Assembly (NCBI GenBank): GCA_015680685.1
Contig: MNCI01010116.1
Coordinates: forward strand, 1,032,024 to 1,096,023
Origin: Gnetum montanum
Taxonomy: Eukaryota; Streptophyta; Gnetopsida; Gnetales; Gnetaceae
DNA length: 64,000 nucleotides
Reading direction: 5' to 3'
The notes under the pieces are model-generated. The model did no database searches. It was not told the origin of the DNA and saw only the letters and a program-made list of their open reading frames with translations. Within the stretch, counting starts at the first letter, position 1, and each line of letters begins with the position of its first letter. This document shows positions 57,477 to 64,000 of the stretch, in pieces. Both the position numbers and the translations under genes were made by a program.

Positions 57477-60315
57477 CTAAATGTAATACCGCTTCAAATA
57501 CACATGATTTACAGGATTTGGTAATTCATTGTCGTTGACGTCTGCTAACTTGAATGCTCCGTTGCTGTACACGTCGACCACCAAGAAAGGGCCTTCCCAG
57601 TTTGCAGAGAACTTGCCTACTGGTTCATGCACAGCCTTGAGAACTAGATCTCCTTCCTTGATCGGGCGCTGTTGAAGGTTGTGACGATGTTTCTGTCTCT
57701 GTTTGTCTTGATACCTTTCAATCNCTCGAGAGGCAGCACTGCTTCAGACCCGTAAACCAAGCTATAGGGCGTACTACCCGTAGCCGTCCTACACGTAGTA
57801 CGATATGCCCATAGCACATAGAGGATCTATTCGTGCCACCGCCTTTTGTTGCCATCAAGCATTTTCTTGAGCAGATTGATGATCACTTTGTTCGTTTCTT
57901 CAGCTTGACCATTCGCTTGCGGTTAATAGGGGGAGGAAAAAGATTGTGTAATGCCCAGGTTATCACAAAAGGATTTGGTTTCCGTGCTACTAAACTGTGG
58001 CCCATTGTCGGTCACGATAGTCATCGGGAGACCAAATCTGGTTACTATATTGTCTAGGATAAAATGGCAAATCTGCTGAGATGTGATCTTCCGCAGGGGA
58101 ACAGCCTCTACCCACTTTGTAAAATACTCAGTAGTGGTAATAATGAAGCTACGACCTGCGGAAGACTTCGGCGTGATGGGGCCTATAATGTCTAGTCCCC
58201 ATCGCTGAAATGACCATGTTATCAGCGTTGTATGTAATTCTGTAGGTGACACGTGTATGAGATTCGTGTGACGCTGACACGTTTCACAGGTTTTAACCTT
58301 TGTCAGGTAATCCTTTTCCATGCGCAGCCAGTAGTATCCTAAGTGACAGATTTTTAGGGCCATAGCCCTTGGTGCTACGTGGTCGCCGCACAGTCCCTCG
58401 TGAACTTCGCCGACTATATGGTGCGCTTGGTCTTTGTCAACGCAAGTAAGCAACACGCCATCAAAGGAGCATCTGCAAAGAGTGTTGTCTCCGATGATGA
58501 TGTATTACCTAGCCCGCTTGCGTATCGCATCCTTCTGCACGCGTGTCAATTCAGACGGTAATTCTCCCTGTAAAAGGTAATTTTTAATGTCGTCGTACCA
58601 TTCAGGTGTGCTTCCCTCGAGAAGAGAAGATATTTGCGCCATCTAAATGATAGGATCTGCACAGTCTGTTATCAATGTAGGATAGGTGTCAAAGAGATGT
58701 GAAGGCATGTTCAGAGCCAGTGTTGCCAGTGCGTCGGCCAGTGTGTTATCCGTGCATGGCACGTGCTGGACATCGATGGTCACAAATCATCTCAGAAGAT
58801 ATTTAGCCTTATCGCAGTAGGGCTGCAAATGTACAGCCTTGCAGGCGTAGACTCCTGTGATCTGATTTATGACAAGCATCGAATCGCCCCTAATCGCCAG
58901 GTGTCGAACATCGAGTTCACTGGCAATTAGTAGTCCCCTGAGGAGCCCCTCGTACTCCGCCACATTGTTCGTATAGGGGAAGGTCAAGCGATAAGCATGT
59001 AGACGCACATCCTTAGGTGTTAGCGTAATAACAATGGCAGCACTACCACCTCTAGCGGTTGAAGCTCCATCAAAATACAACGTTGCTTTGGGGCCTGTCA
59101 AGACAGGGCTTAAACTATGTACATGCTCGTCAGGAAACTCTGGCTCTATAGTCGCCTGATTGTTAATTGGTGAAGTTATTAACTGGTCAGCTATCGCCTG
59201 GCCTTTCGTAGATGATTGGCCAACATAGTGCAGATCAAATTCTGCCGTGATAGCCTTCCAGCAAGCTATTTTACTACTCTCGTATAAGTTGTGCGTAATG
59301 GCCCTAAGAATGTTATTTTTACAAATGATGTTGACCTTGCTATGGAAAAGATAATGCCTACATTTCTTAAGCGTAAAAACTAATGCTAGGCAATTACGCT
59401 CGACGTCGTTGTACCTCGTTTCGTATGCACATAGAGCATGACTCAAGTAGTAGATGGGCACTTCCGACCCATCATCCCTCCTTTGACACAGTAATGCGGC
59501 TAACGCTACGTCCGAAGTTGCGAGGTAAATGTAAAATGGCAAGTCCCTTTGTGGTGGGAAAATCGTCGGTAAATTTTGCAGCTCTTGTTTTAAGCTGTCA
59601 AACGCACGCTGGCAATCGTCGGTCCATTCAAAATTAATCTCTTTTTTTAGCAAGTGCTGCATAGGGTGTAGCTTGTCGGTTAACCTCGAGATGAACCGGC
59701 GTATAAATTGTAAGCATCCCTATAACCCGCGTAATTGCTTGAGGTCTGTAGGAGGCGTTAATTCGACAATGGCTTTGACCTTATCAGGGTCAACTCGTAT
59801 GCCGGTTTCCGACACCACAAACCCCAGCATGCGTCCGATTTTGACTCCGAATACGCACTTCTTTGGGTTAAGCCGGAGCTCGTATTTGGAGCATCTTTTA
59901 AGGACTAACTCCAGGTCCCCTGAATGTTCCTCAGACTTTAAGGACTTAATAGCTATATCATCTATGTAATCATTCAGCCTTCCTAGGAGGTAATCATTGA
60001 AGATGTATGTCATGGCTCGTTGATACGTTGCTCCGACGTTCTTTAGACCGAAAGGAATCATAGTATAACAAAAGGTACCCCAGGGCATCATGAATGTCGT
60101 GGTCAATTGATGTTCTGGGTTAATGTGAATCTGGTTATAGCCTGAAAAGCCATCCATGAAGGACAGCAATGCATGCCCAGCTGTTGTATCCACTAGCTGG
60201 TCGATACTCGGCAACGGGAAGTTATCTTTGATTGTGGTTTTATTCAAATCCTGGAAGTCTATGCAGATGCGTATGCTTCCAGTCTTCTTTGGGACGACTA
60301 CAATATTAGATACCA
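57477..60315 (-). pseudogene. pol: pol of element C: partial RT, two RNases H, integrase
   Basis: RT begins inside the palm at about VSNIVV and keeps YIDD (59957-59968). The first RNase H has lost the last acidic residue (CKNNIL). The second (about 58800-59110) keeps YFDGAS, NNVAEYEG and RGDS, so it probably carried the activity, as known for Tat elements. Integrase (57923-58456) has HEGLCGDHVAP, CETCQRH, WGLDIIGPITPKS and TDNGPQFSS. It ends ..YYI at 57477. There are only a few stops (TAG at 59720, TGA at 58787 and others). About 120 bp seem missing at the single N at 57724. Confidence 0.9.
57724..57724. other. Single N replacing about 120 bp in C integrase
   Basis: D reads CTCTCGAG at about 63784 and GATTGAAAGATATC at about 63912, with some 120 bp between. 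In C the same two sites abut at the N. The C frame is therefore broken by assembly or deletion here. Confidence 0.7.
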
Positions 60316-60695
60316 GTTACGAATTCGCAAAATCACACGCTCTAATCTTCTGCTCTTCCTTCTCTCGCTCAGAAACAGTTACGAATTCGAATTCACAACA
60401 GCCAACAGCCTGTCCTCATAAAAAAAACACTTACTTATATGCGAGGATCACCAACTTGATATCCGATTTCAGCGGGACTTTCCTAAAACAGAACTCGAAA
60501 TTCAAGATATTAATGCGGCCGATATCGCACGCGCCACTGTCCGAAATGACGTTAAACTACCACATCTTATCGCCTCGTAATCGGGTTACATTGATTACAG
60601 CTTGTCTATAATATTCAAAATTCAGTTAGCCTTCCACGTTTGGCAACATCACGTCACTTGTCTCCTAATCATTTACGCACTTGGCGGTTTTGCAG
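60316..60695 (+). other. 3' end of the sense intron of element D
   Basis: Noncoding sequence ending in CCTAATC (branch-site-like, 60664-60670) and GGTTTTGCAG, directly before the RT exon. The corresponding acceptors of A and B end TTTTCTAG and TTTTGTAG. It begins at the junction with C. AGTTACGAATTCG occurs twice, at 60315-60327 and 60378-60390. Confidence 0.55.
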
Positions 60696-63600
60696 GACAG
60701 ACGGGAAATGGACGCAAAATTTTCAGCGCCTCTAACTTTGACGAGCCCATACGGGAAGGTAATTAGGCAGTTTGACTATGCGCTAGTAGACGTTAACCCC
60801 CCTTTAGAGGGCGTAACCATAGCTGCATCGGAGACATCCCCAGAATGGCCAGAACAGTCGACGCACACACTAGACCTGGAGGCTAGGGACATAACCGAAG
60901 ACCCCCTCAGTGAGGTTCCTATCGTTACGCATAAGGGTAAATCCGAAACGCTTAAAGTCAGCTCTTTATTAGACCAAAAAATGCACGATGCCATAAAACA
61001 GGTCCTGCAAGACAACATCACTATCTTAGCATGGTCATACGAGGATATGCCTGGACTAGATCCCATGTTAATCCAGCATAACATCATCCTAGACTCGCAG
61101 GTTAAAGCAGTTAGGCAAAAGGCACACAAAATCAAGCCAGAGATCGCGCTAGCCGTGCGTGACGAAATCACCAAACTATATCAGGTTGGTTTCATCCACA
61201 CGGTTGATTACTTGAACTGGGTATCTAACATTGTAGTCGTCCCAAAGAAGATCGGAAGCATACGCATCTGCATAGACTTCTGGGATTTGAATAAGGCCAC
61301 AATCAAGGATAACTTCCTGTTGCCGAGTATCGACTAGCTAGTGGATACAACAGCTGGGCATGTGCTTCTGTTCTTCATAGATGGCTTTTCAGGCTATAAC
61401 CAGATTCGCATTAACCCAGAACATCAATTGACCACGACATTCATGATGCCCTGGGGCACCTTCTGCTATACTATGATGCCTTTTGGTCTGAAGAACACCA
61501 GAGCAACTTATCAACGGGCCATGACATACATCTTCAGCGATTACCTCCTAGGAAGGCTGAATGATTACGTAGATGACATAGCTGTTAAGTCTTTGAAGTT
61601 TGATGATCATTCAGGAGACCTGGAGTTAGTCCTTAAAAGATGCTCCAAATACAAGCTCCGACTTAACCCAAAGAAGTGCGTATTCGGAGTCAAAACTGGA
61701 CGCATGCCAGGGTTTGTGGTGTCGGAAATCGGCATACAAGTTGACCCTGATAAGGTCAAAGCCATTGTCAAGTTAACACCTCCTACAGACCTCAAGAAAT
61801 TACGCGGGTTACAGGGACGCTTACAGTTTATATGCTGGTTCATTTCGAGGTTAACCGACAAGTTACACCCTATGCAACACTTGCTGAAAAACGGAGTTAA
61901 TTTCGAATGGACCGACAATTGCCAGCGTGCGTTTGACAGCTTAAAACAAGATCTACAACATTTACCGACGATTTTCCCACCACAAAGGGATCTGCCATTT
62001 TACATTTACCTCGCAACTTTGGACGTAGCGTTAGCAATGTTACTTTGTCAAAGGAGGGATGATGGGTCGGAAGCACCCATCTACTACTTGAGTCACGCTC
62101 TATGTGCGTACGAAATGAGGTACAACGACGTCAAGCGTAGTTGCCTAGCATTAGTTTTTACGCTTAAGAAATGTAGGCATTATCTTTTCCGTAGCCAAGT
62201 CAACATCATCTATAAAAATAACATTCTTAGAGCCATTACGCATAGCTTATACGAGAGTAGTAAAATAGTTCGCTGGAAGGCTATCATGGCAGAATTCGAT
62301 CTGCACTGTATTGGCCAATCATCTACGAAAGGCCAAGCGATAGTTGACCAGTTAATAACTTCACCGATTAACAATCAAGCAACTATAGAGCCAGAGTTCC
62401 CTGACGAATATGTACATAGTTTAAGCCCTGTCTTGACAAGCCCCAAAGCAACGTTGTATTTCGACGGAGCTTCAACCGCTAGAGGTGGCAGTGCTGCCAC
62501 TGTTATCACGCTATCACCTAAGGATGTGCGTCTACATGCTTATCGCTTGACCTTCCCCTATACGAACAATGTGGCAAAGTACGAGGGGCTCCTCAGGGGA
62601 TTACTAACTGCTGGTGAACTCGATGTTCAACACCTGGCGATTAGGGGTGATTCGATGCTTATCATAAATTAGATCACAGGAGTCTACGCCTGCAAGGCTG
62701 TGCATTTGTAGCCCTACTGCGAGACGGCTAAAGATCTTCTGAAACGATTCGCGACCATCGATGCCCAGCACGTGCCACGCACGGATAACACACTGGCCGA
62801 CGCACTGGCAACACTGGCTTTGAACGTGCCTGCACATCTTTTTAACACCTGCCCCGCATTGATTACTGACTGCATAGATCCTATCATTCGGACGGCGCAA
62901 ATCTCCTCTCTTCTCAAGGAAAGCATGCCTGAATGGTACGACGACATTAAAGCTTACCTTTTACAAGCTACCGTCTGCATTAACACGCACACAGAAAGAC
63001 GTAATCCGTAAGCGGGCTAGGCAATACGTCATCATCGAAGGCAGCACTCTTTGTAGATGCTCCTTTGATGGCATGTTGCTTACTTGCGTTGACAAAGACC
63101 AAGCGCAGCACATAGTCGACGAAGTTCACGAGGGACTGTGCGGCGGCCACGTAGCACCACGGGCTGTGGCCCTAAAAATCTGTTGCTTAGGATACTACTG
63201 GTCATGCATAGAAAAAGATTGCTTGATGAAGGTTAAAACCTGTGACATGTGTCAGCGTCACGCAAATCTTATACACGTGTCACCCACAGAATTACATACA
63301 ACGCAGATAACATGGCCATTTCAGCGATGGGGACTAGACATTATAGGCCCCATCACGCTGAAATCTTTCGCAAGTCATAGCTTCATCATTACTGCTACTG
63401 AGTATTTTACAAAGTGGGTAGAGGCTGTTCCCCTGCGGAAGATCACATCTCAGCAGATTTGCCATTTTATCCTGGATAATATAGTGACCAGATTTGGTCT
63501 CCCAATGACTATCGTGACTGACAATGGGCCACAGTTTAGTAGCACGGAAACCAAATCCTTCTGTGATAACCTGGGCATTAGACAATCCTTTTCCTCCCCT

Positions 63601-64000
63601 TATTACCCGTAAGCGAACGGTCAAGCTGAAGCAACAAACAAAGTGATCATCAATCTGCTCAAGAAAATTCTCGACGGCAACAAAAGGCGGTGGCACGAAC
63701 AGATCCTCTATGTGCTATGGGCGTATCGTACTACGTGTAGGACGGCTACAGGTAGTATGCCCTATAGCCTGGTTTAGTGCTGCCTCTCGAGTTGCAGATT
63801 CCTTCTCTGAGGATGGTCCTCTCCACGGTTATAAATGAGGCTCAACACACCGAGTCTCGAATCGCAAATCTGGATTCAGTGGAAGAGAAGCGGATACAGG
63901 CTCTTGACACGATTGAAAGATATCAAGACAAACAGCGACAGAAACATCGCCACAACCTTCAACAGCACCCGATCAAGAAAGGAGATCTTGTTCTTAAGGC
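60696..64000 (+). pseudogene. pol: pol of element D: RT, two RNases H, integrase (runs off the window)
   Basis: After the acceptor, the exon reads DRREMDAKFSAPLTLTSPYG, then the RT lead-in IVTHKG, WSYEDMPGLDP and DEITKLYQVGFIHTVDY. A TAG at 61335 replaces Gln. RT keeps YVDD (61566-61577). The second RNase H (about 62440-62690) has YFDGAS, but NNVAEYEG has become NNVAKYEG, which changes a catalytic Glu to Lys. A TAG at 62670 and a 5-base deletion at about 62968 break the frame before integrase (63073-63612), which has HEGLCGGHVAP, CDMCQRH, TDNGPQFSS and, after a TAA at 63610, ANGQAEATNK. It is over 90% alike to C by eye. Confidence 0.9.

Larger units (their letters stand above)
54300..60315 (-). 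mobile_element. Element C: younger Tat element, truncated in RT
   Basis: It begins TGTAACGACGGAAAACG inside the B 5' LTR. It has a 3' LTR to about 56788, a repeat array, and pol from integrase back to the middle of RT at about 60315, where it ends against D. CpG is plentiful and the open frames are long, so it is much younger than A and B. Gag, protease and the central intron region are not present. Confidence 0.8.
57477..64000. repeat. Large inverted repeat formed by elements C and D
   Basis: The minus-strand pol of C (57477-60315) and the plus-strand pol of D (about 61215-64000) are inverted copies with arms of about 2.8 kb. They are separated by 0.9 kb that belongs to D. Confidence 0.85.

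Noticed and set aside
60776-61174. 132-codon minus-strand frame
   Set aside because: Shadow of the D RT exon.
1-64000. Host protein genes, tRNA or rRNA genes
   Set aside because: No frame outside the elements has support, and no tRNA-like cloverleaf or rRNA stretch was recognised by eye.

Overview
This window holds no recognisable host gene. It is a stack of nested, mostly decayed Ty3/gypsy LTR retrotransposons of the kind that fills the nuclear DNA of seed plants with large genomes. The evidence is: Tat-lineage pol with a second, 'archaeal-type' RNase H; Athila-type reverse transcriptase with an FMDD(F) active site; a tRNA-Asp-like primer site; GT-AG introns with CTAAC branch points; and ageing dominated by C-to-T and G-to-A changes. 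The species cannot be told; a gymnosperm-like or other large plant genome is only an inference.

Layout. H (1-1641, + strand) is the 5' end of a Tat-like element: LTR tail, primer site and gag start. It is broken by A (Tat, - strand, 1642-17869). A's 5' LTR is broken by B (Tat, - strand, 17870-54294). B is broken three times. Athila-1 (+, 18090-27677) sits in its 3' LTR, Athila-2 (+, 37126-45814) in its central gene, and C (Tat, - strand, from 54300) in its 5' LTR. C stops inside its reverse transcriptase at about 60315, where it meets the related element D (+, to the window end) head to head. Where both ends are visible, insertions have 5-bp target duplications or a clean break in the host copy.

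The most unusual structure is shared by A and B. On the element's sense (-) strand, gag-protease and RT-RNaseH-integrase are separated by about 6.1 kb bounded by a 5' splice site (GTGAGT in A, GTGAAT in B) and a 3' splice site. D keeps the same acceptor. Inside this putative intron, on the opposite (+) strand, lies a complete multi-exon gene with its own TATA box, about eight exons with small GT-AG introns, and an acidic C-terminal tail (9276-14147 in A, 35237-48847 in B). Protein similarity between A and B stops at the exon edges. The product is unknown, roughly 1000 residues.

Athila-2 is a second case of an added gene. It has lost all of pol but keeps gag and a 929-codon coiled-coil ORF on the sense strand. 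That ORF is preceded by an internal copy of the element's own LTR promoter design: a GATATCGCGTACG hairpin followed by a TATA box. Both families thus carry an extra gene with a private promoter. Other recurring themes are palindrome arrays in LTRs and in intron 1 of the antisense gene, and a short AGTTTAACGTCGTAGCGGAC-like tandem repeat between pol and the 3' LTR. Sequence decay follows the nesting order: the last arrivals (C/D and Athila-2) keep CpG, while A and B have largely lost it.
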